Assembly: GCA_005281725.1 (NCBI GenBank) | Contig: SSBO01000003.1 | Coordinates: forward strand, 9,186,370-9,250,369 | Source of the DNA: Wuchereria bancrofti | Lineage: Eukaryota; Nematoda; Chromadorea; Rhabditida; Onchocercidae | Length of the DNA stretch: 64,000 nt | Direction of reading: 5' to 3' | In this document: positions 26,945 through 41,100 of the stretch, piece by piece | Layout of the letters: each line of letters starts with the position of its first letter | Position numbering within the stretch: the first letter of the stretch is position 1 | The notes under the pieces: generated by a model | Told to the model about the DNA's origin: nothing | The model's input: only the letters and a program-made list of their open reading frames with translations | Databases searched by the model: none | Made by a program: the position numbers and the translations under genes

Positions 26945-29017
26945 ATGCTTCCTCAGGTATATTAATAGGGTTTGCTAATTTCCTGGATAAGCAAAAAAGA
27001 GATTTTTTAAATAAAAAAATTTTAATATAGAAATTATATTTCTAGTTTTCTCCTCGATTATGTTTTATAGATTGTCATTTAGATAATAATTACTTCATCC
27101 GAGCAAAAAACAGCATCATTTTCAACCGCTCTCTGTAGAGCTATTGGAAATGATTTATCCGAAAAGTCTTCAATAAAAAACAAAAAACCATCGCAACGAA
27201 ATCCTCAATTAAAGCCTCCTTCCAAAAAGGTAATAACTTTTTTTATTGGTGCGAGGAATGTTCTAAACTTTTTTTTTGAATTCTGCAAAAAAAAAAATTG
27301 TTTGAAAGAATAAATGTTGTTAGGTCTTCGGAACAAGTGATGAATAGTTTTTACTTACCATCCTTCTTACTTCAATGCAAATTTTTAATACCAATAAATT
27401 TATGATATTCCAATTAAGTTCACAACATTTATCTCAAATGATTCATGTTGCAATGTTTTTAAGATGATTTCTGACTCAGATTAACATGAGAAAAAAGAAT
27501 CACTGATTCAGCTAATTAAAATATTCATTTTTTGTTTCCAGGCAATAAACGAAGCCCTTAATCAATGTTTACAAATAACTCGTGAGCGAGATTATACAAA
27601 TTATGTTGCTGCTTTGGTAATGCCATCGGAAATTCAACCTGCTTTGTTCACCGTAAGCTTTTTTGTACTTTTATTTTCAATATTTTAATGAAATTAACAG
27701 AATCCTTATGATGCGCCGTGTTTTTTTTTTATCAGTTCTGATGCTTTATTTTCAGCTATTGGCTTTTAATGTAGAATTAGCCATTGTTCGAGATCAAGTT
27801 ATTCGTAATTCGGGGGTTTCCGGAATATATCGTTTGCAGTTCTGGAAAGATGCATTAGATGTTTTATATGGTCAAGCAAAAGGACCACTACCTCGGTGAT
27901 TTGTTTTTTTTTTTTCGAATTTGAAATTTTATTATATACTTTTAGGGTTTAATTTTTTTTTTTCTGATAATTTCTGATACAATAACCAGATAAATTTTCA
28001 GGCAACCGGTTGCGATAGCTTTAAGTCTTTTTGGACATCATTTTGATGAACATTTGCTGAGAAATTTAATTACTGCTCGGCAAAGAACATTGGGTGATCG
28101 TCCGTTCGAATCTCTTAACGATGTCAAGAAATATGGCATCGAAACTACGGGCTCCGTAACTCAATTGATAATGCATCTACTTTCCCGTTCTCATGAGACT
28201 AATGAGATACTGCTTTCGGAAGAAACAATTCAAGCAGTCAAATCAATGTCACATGCTATTTCAATTATCACTTTAATCAGGTACGTGTTTTAGTGGAAAT
28301 TTTTGCTTTATCTTTTTAATTCTTCAGTTTTAAAGTTTAAATTTTTTGCAATCTTCCGGATAATTTTTATAAATTTTACTTTAATTCGTAACAGATCAAC
28401 CATGCCGTTATTGTCAAGAGGGATCTTTTTACTTCCAAATGATCTAATGGAGAAATATCAGCTAAATGCAGATGACATATTGGGGAATAAAAAGCAGAAT
28501 GCAGTACGCGATTTAGTCAAGGAGCTTACTAATGTTAGTGTTTTGAATTTTCATTGAATTTCATGAATTAGTCTTTTGTTGTTTTGGTAGTTTTTGCATT
28601 CATTACAAAAAAAAATCACATAATATACTTTATGTAGCATTTTTTGGGATAACTTTTGAATTATTGCAAATAATGATTTATCTTTTATACTTAAAAACTT
28701 TTCTAAGAATGGTGCTAAGTCTTCTTAAAGAATTTGCAATTAATTAATTAATTGACTAATACATCATTTCTATCAAAACATTTTTTAACTTTTTGAATTT
28801 TAAGATAGCAGAGGAAGAACTTCTAAAAAGCCGACAATATCGTAAAAGCATCAAACCAAATTTACGATTAGCACTTATGGCAAGCGGTGTAACGTTGGAT
28901 CATTTAGTGAAAACGCTTCATAAAAGCGACTATAATTTACTGCATACACGACTTCAACGTGGATACGATCTTCTTGCATGGCGTTTTTGGTGGCGCAAAC
29001 TTCTTGGTCATTACTGA
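26945..29017 (+). CDS. NDUFAF6: NDUFAF6, complex I assembly factor of the phytoene/squalene synthase family
   Basis: NDUFAF6 is a mitochondrial factor needed for early assembly of NADH dehydrogenase (complex I). It has the squalene/phytoene synthase fold but is thought not to be an enzyme. Exons 26945-26956, 27083-27229, 27542-27652, 27756-27895, 28002-28280, 28395-28533 and 28805-29017 join in phase to about 346 residues (human 333). Matching blocks are RERDYTNYVAALVMP, LLAFNVELA, RLQFWKDALD, QPVAIAL, LIRSTMPLLSRGIFLLP and NAVRDLVKE. The second exon is Ser/Lys/Arg-rich, as expected for a presequence. The 12-nt first exon (MLPQ) is the weakest part of the model. An alternative first exon at 26866-26889 (ATGGCGAAC...) would join in phase through a poor GTTAAT donor and would overlap the proposed last exon of MMGT1. 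Confidence 0.9.
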
Positions 29018-32000
29018 TACTGAGATTGAAATTGTGAAGAACATGACTTTATGCATTATAGATGGATACTGCTTGAGCTCAACTTCATAATTTCATTTTT
29101 TTATTTTTCAAAATCTCTGTTATATCGTTTATTTTGATTAGTCACTCACTGCTTTTGGATATTTTCCTTTTATGCTATTTTTACTGCTGTAATTCATTTT
29201 TCATGTTTGAACATCCTTGAATTTATTTTAGGGAAGGCCAAATATTTTGAAAATTAATATCTTATTCTAACTTTAATTAAAAGAAAAAAAGATAGCTGCT
29301 TGTTTCTAAATATGTTGGGAGAAGCAGATGATTTATTTTCCATCTCTTATCATAAGTAATAGTTGTTTTCATTATTTTATCAGGTCATAAAATTTAAATA
29401 TTCAATAAGCAAATTTGCCTGACATCAAATGGAAGACGTTGATTTCATAATGTTTAATATTTAATTTAACAATTAGGTAAACTGGAAATAATTATTGAAT
29501 ATTTAAGATAAACAATGCTTATCAAGGATGTTTGGCTTTCTTTATAACTGTTTCGTAATATAAACATTTCGTATTTCTTTATGATGAATCTTCCTAGTCC
29601 ACTTTTTCTTTCTCCTTTTTGGAAATTTTATTGTAAAGTTTAAGTATTGTTAGTGTAGGAGGTGAAAGTAAGATTAAAGGGATGAAAAGGATAAAATGAT
29701 CTTCTAAGAAGCGAAAATTTTGCTAATAATAAAGTTTACAATTTCAATCATTTTCAATTGAAAAATGATAGTTCGAGAGTGTAGTTTTTTTATTATATTT
29801 TTTCATGAATAAATTTTATAAATCAAAGTTTAAAAGTTTCCCTTAGAAAAAAAAAGAAGGCGGTAGCTAGTATATATATTATTTACATTTTTATGTACGT
29901 TGACATTCTTGTCATTAAATTAGTATTGATAAAGACAATCAGTAAAGCTTGAATTTTATAAATTTTTGTTACATTATAAAATTTATATGATTCATGCATG
30001 CTATCATATTACTGCTTCTCCATCTAATAAATATTATTTTGCATGAAAGTTTTGTCTTTTTATTTCCGGCGATTACTTATTTATCAAAATTGCAAGCAAA
30101 TATTAACTGACAATAAGTCATATGAAATGAGATCAAAATTGAAATTAATCATATGATTGTTGTCAATAACAATGAAAGATGAACAATTCTTATGATTGAT
30201 GATGCCATTTTTGAAGTCAATTTTTGACTAAAAGTCAAAATTCTTCCATTCCTGATAATATAAATATTTTTTTGTTAAATTTTTCAAAAATTAAAATCAA
30301 AATTTTACTAAAAAAAAGCTAGAACTGAAAAAATTAGCAATTTTTTAAATCATTTTTCTCTCTTGTTTACAAAAGAAAAAAAAAGAAAGAAAAGAAGTTT
30401 GCATATTTAAAAATGTTTGTAGTCATAAAATATTCTAGGAAAATTTATAAAATACAATTTTGAAGATACCCATCATTTAGGGTTAAAAATGATGGATGGT
30501 ATAGCATTAGATAATTTTACCCTACCTTTTTTTAATCGTCTTTTATTATTTTCACACCAATATCTTATCAATATGCTAGTAATATTAACTTAATATTTTA
30601 ATACACTACGATGCATTGATCTCTTTTACCCTAATCTTCAAATCCATATGAAGGGTAAAAATCCATGAAGGGTAAAAGTCACGGGTAAAATTCAGTAATG
30701 ACTATATTGCATTATTAGGCAAGCAAATGAAATTTTGTTCAAAATTTTCAAATATTTATAACTTAGATGCACTACTGCAACAGAATGAAAAAAATTTCTT
30801 AAAGCAATCAATGATAAAATTGCTAAACAAAATTAGCATTAACTTTGAACTGTTTTATTTTTTTCCTGTACAAAAATAATTTTTTTTTTTTATTTCAAAC
30901 ATTACTGATAATTACAATTGCATAAATTAAATCGAAATTATGTACATTACAAAATTGATAAACAGGAAATTGATAAAATATCATAAAATGGTTCAAAAGT
31001 TCACCAATACTTTTTGTTGTATCGATTAATAAATATTAATTAATAAATTCAAATTTCATTAACACTTTTTGTTGTATTAATTAATAAATATCAATTAATG
31101 AATTTAAAATTTCATTAACACTTTTTGTTGTATTAATTAATAAATAATTAATAAAAATACTTGTATTAATTGATAATTATTATCGATAGTTCATACAATA
31201 ATTAGATTAATAAATCTTCAAAATGGGAAATTTGTTAAGAATTTTCCCATTCATCACAATAATACTAGTTACTCATTTATTTTGTAATATGATAATTTTA
31301 GATTTTAAAATTTAATCGCGAGAAAAAAGTTTTTTATAAAATTTAGAGAATTACATCAATTATAAAAAGCTTAAATTTGAAAGAAGAAAAAAGTTGCAAT
31401 ATGATTTAATTATTATACAATAATTTGCATATTTATAAAATTCTTACTTTTTATATAAAAAAAAAACAAATTTAAGAATTATTTATTACATAATTCAAAT
31501 AATTATTACATGTTTTATTTATAATATCAATAATTATATGAAATGAAATAATTGTAAAATTTTCAACATTTCAACAAATTTAAAAAATAAAAAAAAAACA
31601 GCAAATAATTAAGCAAAGTGTAAAAGAAAATGTAAGGCAATTAAAAAAATTTAAACTTTACATTTTTATTCAAACTAAAAACTATAGCATATTAAAATGC
31701 TTCAATAATTTTTTTAATTTTAGTCTAAAAAAGAAAACACCGATAATATTAATTAATGTATGAGATATCATTAATGAGGTAAATTTTGAGGTATAGAATT
31801 CCTTTTATCCTTTTTTTTAAGACAAAATTATTTTTTAAAAAAAAATAACGACACAATTAATAAATATATTCGTTGGAAAAAAATCTATAATATTCAAATT
31901 TTAATTTTTATTATATTTTAATATAATTAATTTATCATATTTTATTTCAATTTATTCTATACTACCTTCATTTTTTTTTCTTTGCTTATATTTACTCATT

Positions 32001-32120
32001 TAATTCTTTTCCTATTTTTATTTCATAATTTTCATTCATAACATATGCTAATTATGTTATTTAATAAGAATTAATTATAATGAAATTTTTGAATCAATTA
32101 TTTTACTAATATTTGATGAT
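29018..32120. other. Convergent intergenic region between NDUFAF6 (+) and the CLC channel (-)
   Basis: About 3.1 kb between two 3' ends. It is extremely AT-rich and no coding exon was seen on either strand. The only clear structure is a short tandem repeat at 31009-31140, listed separately. Confidence 0.65.
31009..31140. repeat. Three copies of a 55-56 bp AT-rich tandem repeat
   Basis: CTTTTTGTTGTAT begins at about 31010, 31065 and 31121. Each copy is followed by an ATTAATTAATAAAT-type segment and a TTTCATTAACA segment. The copies differ by a few substitutions. Confidence 0.85.
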
Positions 32121-35100
32121 TCAACATTCCGAATTTACACCACTGATAATCTGATCTTCTGATAACGTTTGAGTAGCAACTGTTGTTGCCATTCGTTCTA
32201 TAGTACCATTATCAAGTAATAATTTATGCGGTGATGTCACAGTACTTTTGCGCACTGAATAAGTTGGAATAGCACCACGACTATATATATTTGCAAGAGC
32301 ATTACGAAGCTAAAAGAAAAAGCAAAAGTTTTTTTGATAAAATTTAAAATAAAGTAATTTTATAGCATAAATAATTTAAACTTTTGTAACAATCTCCGTT
32401 GTTTTTTGTTTTCTAGAAAACTTTCAAAAATTTTAATTCTTTGATATGAAATTAAAAAAAAAAAAAAGAAAAAGCAGAACAAACTTCTTTGATTGAAATT
32501 ACACCCATAAGCTTTCCACGATTTGTAATATAAGCATGATTAAGGCCAAGTAATGAAAATAATGTATGCACCTGAGATAATAAAATAATCGAAATCTTTG
32601 AAAATCAGCAATTTCAAATGATTTCAAATTGAAATTAGTAATTGTATTATATATTAAATGTCTTTTTTTTTTAAAGAAGCTAAAATTTCGTTAATTTTTC
32701 ACTAAATTTAGCAACTATTTAATTATATTATCATAAAAAAAAATTATATCATAAAAAAATTGCTATAAAAAGCAAAATTTTAGAAAATTTATCACTAAAA
32801 TTATAATATTTGATTATCTAATATTTAATATAATATTTGATTATTTAATACCTAAAAGAAAAAAACTGAAAATTTAAAAATAATTCATTGGTGTGTATAC
32901 TTACTCGATATAATGATGTGCCAAGGACAAGTTGAAATGGTGCCGGATCGATTGCAATTTCATCCAAATTAATAGGATGATGCAAAATATAGGCCCGTTG
33001 ACGTACACTTAAATTTGTCACCTAAAATGACACAAAATTTCAGTGACTAATTTATGAGACTATTAACAAAAGATAATTTTAGGAATTGATTAAAAATTAA
33101 TTTTAATATAATTTGTTTCTGACAGCACTAATCCATCATTTTTTTTCTTTGTCTTCTCTCTTATCAATTTTATTTTTTTAAGGCGTACTTTTCCACCTTA
33201 TCAATTTGAAATGATAATCTCATTCGTTATCTTTTTAGATATTTATTTAAAAGTACGTTTTAAATAAAATAAAAATCATTTGAAATAACTTAATTAGCAT
33301 ATGAGTTTTCAACAATAATTTCCACTCAGCTATATCCATTTCACCAAATTATTGCAAATTATTTCAAACTAAATTTTATAATTTTTTTTTCTTACATTAA
33401 ATTTACAAATTAAATAGTCGAAATTGCAATTACTTTAAATTAAAAAAAAAAATGACATTGACCAAAAACTCACATGACTGTCAAAATCAGTTTGACGTTG
33501 AAGTAACGGTGCTAATGGACTGTCTGTAAAATAAAATAAAATAAAATGTAGATTAAAAAAAGAAAAATTTTAATTTTAACAAATACCTCAATATTATATT
33601 TTATTTTCTCTCAATTACTAGAAATGAAATAAAGAAAAAAAAAAAAAGAATTTTGCTAGTATTTTTTTTTGCTAATAAAACGAGCATGAATGATAACAAA
33701 TAATATTTTAATTGTTTTATTTATAAAACATTTTTCAAATCATTCTTATCATAAAAATATTTTCCAATCTTTCTTATCATTCTTATCATATACTTTACTT
33801 TCAAACATTTTTCAAATCATTCTTACCATAAGAACACTTTCTAATCTTTGTTATCATAAGCTATACTTTCAAACATTTTGTCATGAAAACATTTTCCAAT
33901 CTTTCTTATCATTCTTATCATATGCTATACTTTCAAACATTTTTCAAATCATTCTTATCATAAGAACACCTTCCAACCTTTTTTATCATTCTTATCATAA
34001 GCTATACTTTCAAACATTTTGTCATGAAAACATTTTCTTATCATTCTTATCATATGCTATACTTTCAAACATTTTGTCATGAAAACATTTTCCAATCTTT
34101 CTTATCATTCTTATCATATGATATACTTACAAACATTTTTCAAATCATTCTTATCATAAGAACACCTTCCAACCTTTTTTATCATTCTTATCATATGCTA
34201 TACTTTCAAACATTTTTCAAATCATTCTTATCATAAGAACACCTTCCAACCTTTTTTATCATTCTTATCATATGCTATACTTTCAAACATTTTTCAAATC
34301 ATTCTTATCATAAGAATACCTTCCAACCTTTTTTATCATTCTTATCATAAGCTATACTTTCAAACATTTTGTCATGAAAACATTTTCTTATCATTCTTAC
34401 CATATGCTATACTTTCAAACATTTTGTCATGAAAACATTTTCCAATCTTTCTTATCATTCTTATCATATGCTATACTTTCAAACATTTTTCAAATCATTC
34501 TTATCATAAGAACACCTTCCAACCTTTTTTATCATTCTTATCATATGCTATACTTTCAAACATTTTGTCATGAAAACATTTTCCAATCTTTCTTATCATT
34601 CTTATCATATGATATACTTTCAAACATTTTGTCATGAAAACATTTTCTTATCATTCTTATCATATGCCATACTTTCAAACATTTTTCAAATCATTCTCAT
34701 CATGAAAACATTTTCTAATCTTTCCTATCATTCTTATCACATGCTATACTTTCAAACATTTTTAAAATCATTCTTATCATATTTTTCCAATCTTTCTTAT
34801 CACTCTTATTATCATAACCAATACTTTCTAATATTCTTTAATCTTTCTTATCATAAAATTAATTACCTCCACGACGATCCTCATGTAATGGACTATTAGC
34901 AAGCAATGTATTACCACTAATATTACGATCCGTTAATAAATTATTATTACTTAATCGTGAATTTCGTCGTATATGATTTAATAAATCAGACGTAGTATTA
35001 ATTCGTCGTCGATCAATTATTGAATCTGGGCCTAATTTTTCGTGCAATAAATAATTCAAATATTTTCGTGCTACTGAACCAAGTAAAATTTTCGTTTCTA

Positions 35101-38100
35101 AAATTATTAATTATAACATTTTAATTATAAAATTTTTTTCAATCAAAAATAAATTATTAATGTAGTAAGCATAGTAAATAATCGATTAAAATAACGAAAT
35201 AGCTATCTTATTAGGAAGCAACTATATCAATGAACTTTAATTTAAAATATTTATTATCAAATTTAATTGATAAAATTGATTACTAATGACTCAATGTATT
35301 TTCAATAAACACAAATCATGAAAAATAGCTAATTTTAACAAAATAATGTAATACAGAAAGAAAAAAAAAACTCAAATAATCATTTATTACACTTTTTTTT
35401 TTTTTTTTGTAAGCATGTCATAATGTTAATAAAATAATAATGTAATAGAAAAAATGAGGAAGTAGTAGATGTAAAATTTATTTCTATTTAAATTTAATTT
35501 CTGATTAAAAACTTACTGGAATCAGTAACAAGCGGATATGAGCGCAAATGTGGTGTTGCTAGTAAAAGTTCCCTGAGTTCAGCATATGTAGTAGATTTTG
35601 TTATACATAGCACATCATGAATCATTATATTTTCAACTTTTAATTTATGAACACTAAAAAAAAAGAGTAAAAAATTTTAAATGAATAATAAAAAATAAAT
35701 TTTAACTTGAAATAATAACAAAAAAAAAGGAAAGAAAAACTTTATGTTTTATATTAACAATCTCAACATCATTTAGTATTTTACCACTTTAAAATAAAAT
35801 AATAATTCTTCTCATCATTCAAAATTTATTTCAATTTATTCAAATTTTCTCAAAAAAAAAAAAATTACCAATATAAAAGATTATGTAAGAAAAATAATAA
35901 TAATAAATAACATTAAGAATTTTTCATCGTTTTGTTCATTTTATTTTATGAAAAGCTAAAATTGATATATAACAATTGTTTAATAACAATTGAAAACAAA
36001 ATTACCTAATCCGAGAAGGAGGTAAATCAGCTAAATGTGGCAAATTTTTAATTTCAATCATACTTTCATAAATTGATGGTTGTAGAAAACTACTTATTGC
36101 ATTACCAATCATTAGAGCAATCTAAAAAAAAAAAGTATTCTTTTAATTTTGAAAATAAAAAACTCAAAAATTTAAACAATTTTATTGCATTATGGAAAAA
36201 AAAAAAATGAATGAATAAATGAACTAATAAATTAAACGATTCCATTAAGTTTTCTTTTTTTTAGGATTCCATAAATATATATGGTAATAATAAATATGTT
36301 ATAACACCCAAGTAAACAAAATATAAATTATTATTATTATTAATATTATTATTATCGTTATTATTAATTACTGTTGTTATCATTATTATTACTGTTATTA
36401 TTATCATTAATATTATTATTATTACCACTTTTATTATTATTATTGTTGTTATTACTATTATTACTATCATTATTGTTAACCATCTATAAACCACATCTAA
36501 AAATATAAAATTGAAATATTAGAAAGACAAGAGATTAAATTGATGATTGAAAAAATTAATCAAAAATTCAAAATGTAAAATGGATAACATACCAGTACTG
36601 GTAATAAAGGTGATAGTTGACCCGTTGTTTCGCATACAATAACTGCAATTGAAAGTGAATGTGTTACTGATCCTGTATAAGCTGCTGCTCCTACAATAAG
36701 CAAAATAATTGGTTAAATTTTAAAAGTACTATTATTAATTTTAAAAAGTTACAAAAAAAAAAAAGAATCACCTAATTTGCTCTAATTATTGATAAATAAT
36801 TAAAGAAAAAATTATTTCTTCATAATAATATTATACACAATAACATTTCTTAAATTTTAAAAATTACAAAAAAGGGAAAAAGAATTTCTTCATTTTCCTA
36901 CAAAAAATAATATTATAAGTGAGAAAAATGAAAAAATAAAAAATGAAAAAACAAATTATTAATAAATAATTAAAGAAAAAATTATTCCTCTATAATAATA
37001 TTATACACATTACAGTATCGTTTATTAAATTTTAAAAATTACAAAAAAGGAAAAAGAATTTCTTCATCATTCTACAAAAATATTATTGTGGGTGAGAAAA
37101 ATGAAAAAACAAAGGAAGAAAAAACCAAAAAAAAACCAACCAACAACAGCATAAAGTCCTGGAAAAATTTGTGGACCATCAGGACCTCTCAATCCTTGAG
37201 GATATAATAGTGCCATTATTTCACCAACTAAACGACCACCACATGCACCAATAACAAAAGATGGTACAAAGATACCAGCTGGTACCGCCAATGATATGCA
37301 TATTGCAACGAGGATAAACTGAATTGCTAAATAGCTTACCACAACCATTCTATTCACTTATCGCTTTATTGCTGTCAATAATTATTTCAAAATTTTTTAT
37401 TATAAATTAATAAATTTTCACAAGCATTTATTTCTATATTAATTAAAATATGAAAAGTTTTTTTCTTTTTCATTCGAGGAAAAATTTTTTAATTTAACAA
37501 TTTGAAATAATATTTTATTTATGTATTTTTGCTCCTTTTTCTTTTTTAAAAAAAAGATAAATTTGAGAAAAGCAAGATGAAGATGAAAAATATTTACATT
37601 CAATCACAATGATTACTTGATATGATTACTTTTGAATTTATATTTTTTTAGTGATTACTTTTGAATTTATATACTTAAATACTACTGCTGAATTACTCAA
37701 AAGATTTGCATTATCTGATAATCGTTATTGTGCAAATAATTCCACAAACAAAAAAAAAAAATTTACTAGAATTTAAAAATTTTTTCTTTCAAAAAAAGTA
37801 ATAAAGAAAAAAAAAAGAGAGAGTACAAAAATATATGATGAAAATAGTAGAACCAATGATTACTTATCATTATTGATTCTACTTTTTTTTTTCGAAAAAA
37901 ATATTTTTTTTTTTTCTTATCATTAAAAAATTGATCTTTTTTTTTCATAAAATATTTTTTTCTTATCATTAAAAAATTGATCTTTAACAGTCTTTATGAA
38001 ATTTGCCTATAAATTCATTTGTTAGATAAAAATCAACAAAAATCATTGTTGATTTTTTTCGAAAGAAAAAATTTTCGTAAAATATTTTCTCCATATTATT

Positions 38101-41100
38101 AAAAAACTATTTTTTAACAATCTTTATGAAATTTATCAATAAATGAATTATTTGTTAAATAAAGAACAAAAAATAAAATAAAATAAAAAAAAAGGAAAAC
38201 TTACATAAACACAAAAATAAATTGCGAAACTGCTTAAGGCACTAAATTCATGATTTATTCCAATCCAACGTTCCAATCGTTCTTTCGAGCAACCTTCGGC
38301 TGTTTTATTTGATAATATAAATGTGCAATTTGCAATAAAATCTGCTAACGTTTCACGAAATGTAAACTAAAAAAAAGACAAAATGAAATAAAACCAAATT
38401 AAATTAAAATGAAATTAATATATACTAAAACAATTAGTGAAAAAAAAAAAGAAAAATTTTGATATGAAAAGCAAAAATGAATAAACAAATAATAAAAGAG
38501 AAAAGAAAGGAAAAAAAAAAAGAAATAAATTAAATGGTATTTGTATATAAATATATATCTGTCAATAGAAATACAAAGAATTTGTACAACATTTTCTATA
38601 TTTGTAATAAAATTCATTTTTGTATAAAATTCATTTCCTATTTATATATTAACTGATATTTTATTTCATATATACTTTTTTTTGTAATAAAGATGTTTAA
38701 AATAATAATGTAAATGACATTATAATTATAATCTTTTTTTTTCTTTTGAAATGAATTACAATAATTGTTATTTGTTTATTGTGGAAAATATATGATAAAG
38801 TAATTGTTTAAAATAATATATTTCAAATACTATTTATAATTAGTAATGAATTACACTAAAATTATACTTACTTTTCCAGCAAAGTATTGTCCGGTGCCAT
38901 CCGGACATGTAACTATACCAACGAAAGCTGCCATGAAGAGTGTAAAAAATAATGGACTAGAAATAATAAGAAATTGTATAATTTTTAAGAAAAAAAAAAA
39001 TAATTTGAGAAATGAAATAAAATAAATGAAATTGAAATAATCGATCAATAAACATACTTTTTCCCAAAAATATACAAATATAAGCAATTTTTCGCCCTGA
39101 ACATAGCAATTCGTCTGTGTATAAATACGAATAATGCACCAAATAAACCCGAAAATACACTAAAAATGAAAAAAAAAAAATTGATGACAAAAATAAGTTT
39201 AATGGTAAAAAAATTCATAAAATATATGAAACAAAGAAATCTTTGCTAAATAATTCTAACGTACAAATCAATTTGATATTATTTAAAAATTGACAAAAAA
39301 AAAATATTTTAATATGAAAGTAGCAGCAATAATTTAGTTAATTGTTGGTAAGAAATTAAAGTTTTTTTTGTTAATTCCTAAAGTTTAATTATTTTAAATT
39401 TCAGTTTAAATAAATGATGAAATAAAGTAATATATATATTTATACCCAATAAGTGCAAATATTGGCAATTCTTCGACAACAAATACTGAACTTGGGAAAT
39501 AAGTTTGATAATATGCTGTTATAGTACCTGCTAAAATATGAAAGATGTAAAATCTCATTTCAAATGAAATTTTAAAATCTATCTATTTGAAATTTCAAAT
39601 AGAACAAACATTTCTTTATATTGGATAAAATTTATCTCCAAAACATCACTAAAAATTTAGAATAAAATTGACAATAGCATAATTTGCATTCACATAAAAG
39701 TTCCATTGTGGAAATGATTAAAATAATATTGTATGACTGAAATACTAATTGATATTATAAAAGAAAATTATATGATTAAAGTGATAATTATAAAATGATT
39801 GAAATAATATTACATGAAATTGTAATGATAAACGAAAAATATGAATGTATTAATACATTCCTTCGTAAATTATATTTTTCTTCGCATTTGCAGTTGCTAA
39901 ATTTTTTTTTCCAAATATATATAAAATAAAATGTATAAATTTGCAAAAATTTTTAAAAATCATTTATTGTACAAATATAATTTTCATATTTAAGAAAGCA
40001 AAAAAAAAATTGTACAATCGATTTAAAATGGCAAACCAATTTCTGGTGGTATAATAGCAGCATTAGCAAAACGAAAAATAAGTGCGCTACATGTGGTTGC
40101 AAAAAAGGCACGCCAATAATTTCGAACAGCAAAAAATCGTGATGTCGATTCGATACCATACAATACTGCTGCAAAAATATTCCTTTATCAAGTATGTTAA
40201 ATTTTATTTAATTAAATTTCAAGTTTAAATACAATTCGATTTAATTTTAGCTAAATTTTATGTTAAGATATAATTTGTAGTTTAATTTCAAACTATAAAA
40301 AAATATTCTATATAAAGACATTATTATGTGTAAAAAAAAAATATTATTATATATATCAAACCATATATAAAAAATACCAAGTATGTTTAATTTAATTTAC
40401 TTAAATTTCAGATTTTAAATATGATTTAATCTAATTTAGCTAAAAGTTACGTTTCTTTTTGATTATAATATAGTTTTTTTTTTCTTTTTTTTAATATGAT
40501 TTAATTTAATTTATCTAAAAGTTACGTATCTTTTTGATTATAATACAGTTTAATTTCAAATTTATTTGATCAATTTCGAATATTATATCAGTTATTTCAT
40601 GTTATTTTCCTCATCTTTCAACTGTGTTTTATTTATCAATTGATAAACGAATGTTTAAGGAAAGAATGTACCACCGGCTGGTGCCGAAAATGTGCAAGCA
40701 ATACCGACCGCACATCCTGATGAAAGCATTTGCATTTCACGACCTTCGCTTGAAAAAAATGCTTGATATCGACATGCGGAAGTAATTCGTGTTAAAAGTG
40801 ATGCAACAATTGCTCCTATATGTACAAATGGTCCCTGAAAAAAAATTCAAAAATTTCAATTATTAAAACAATAAAGAATTTCCAACAAATGAAATAATCA
40901 TCAAAGAGAACAAAAATATATTTAAAAGAAAAAAAAAGTAATGAATAATTGAGAAAAAGCAATTAATCAAATAATTAATTATGAAATGCAACAAATAAAT
41001 TAAGAAATAATAAGTAAAAAAAAAAATAAAGCATTGTTACATTTCACATTTTCTTGATATCTTCATTTGTCAGAAATGATTTATTTTAAAAATTTCGAAC

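Noticed and set aside
33690..34899. Chain of + strand ORFs with repeated [21 protein letters not shown] peptides
   Set aside because: They arise from the intronic minisatellite, have no start or splice context, and lie opposite the CLC gene.
36261..36494. Ile/Asn-rich - strand ORF
   Set aside because: It is the translation of the ATT microsatellite.
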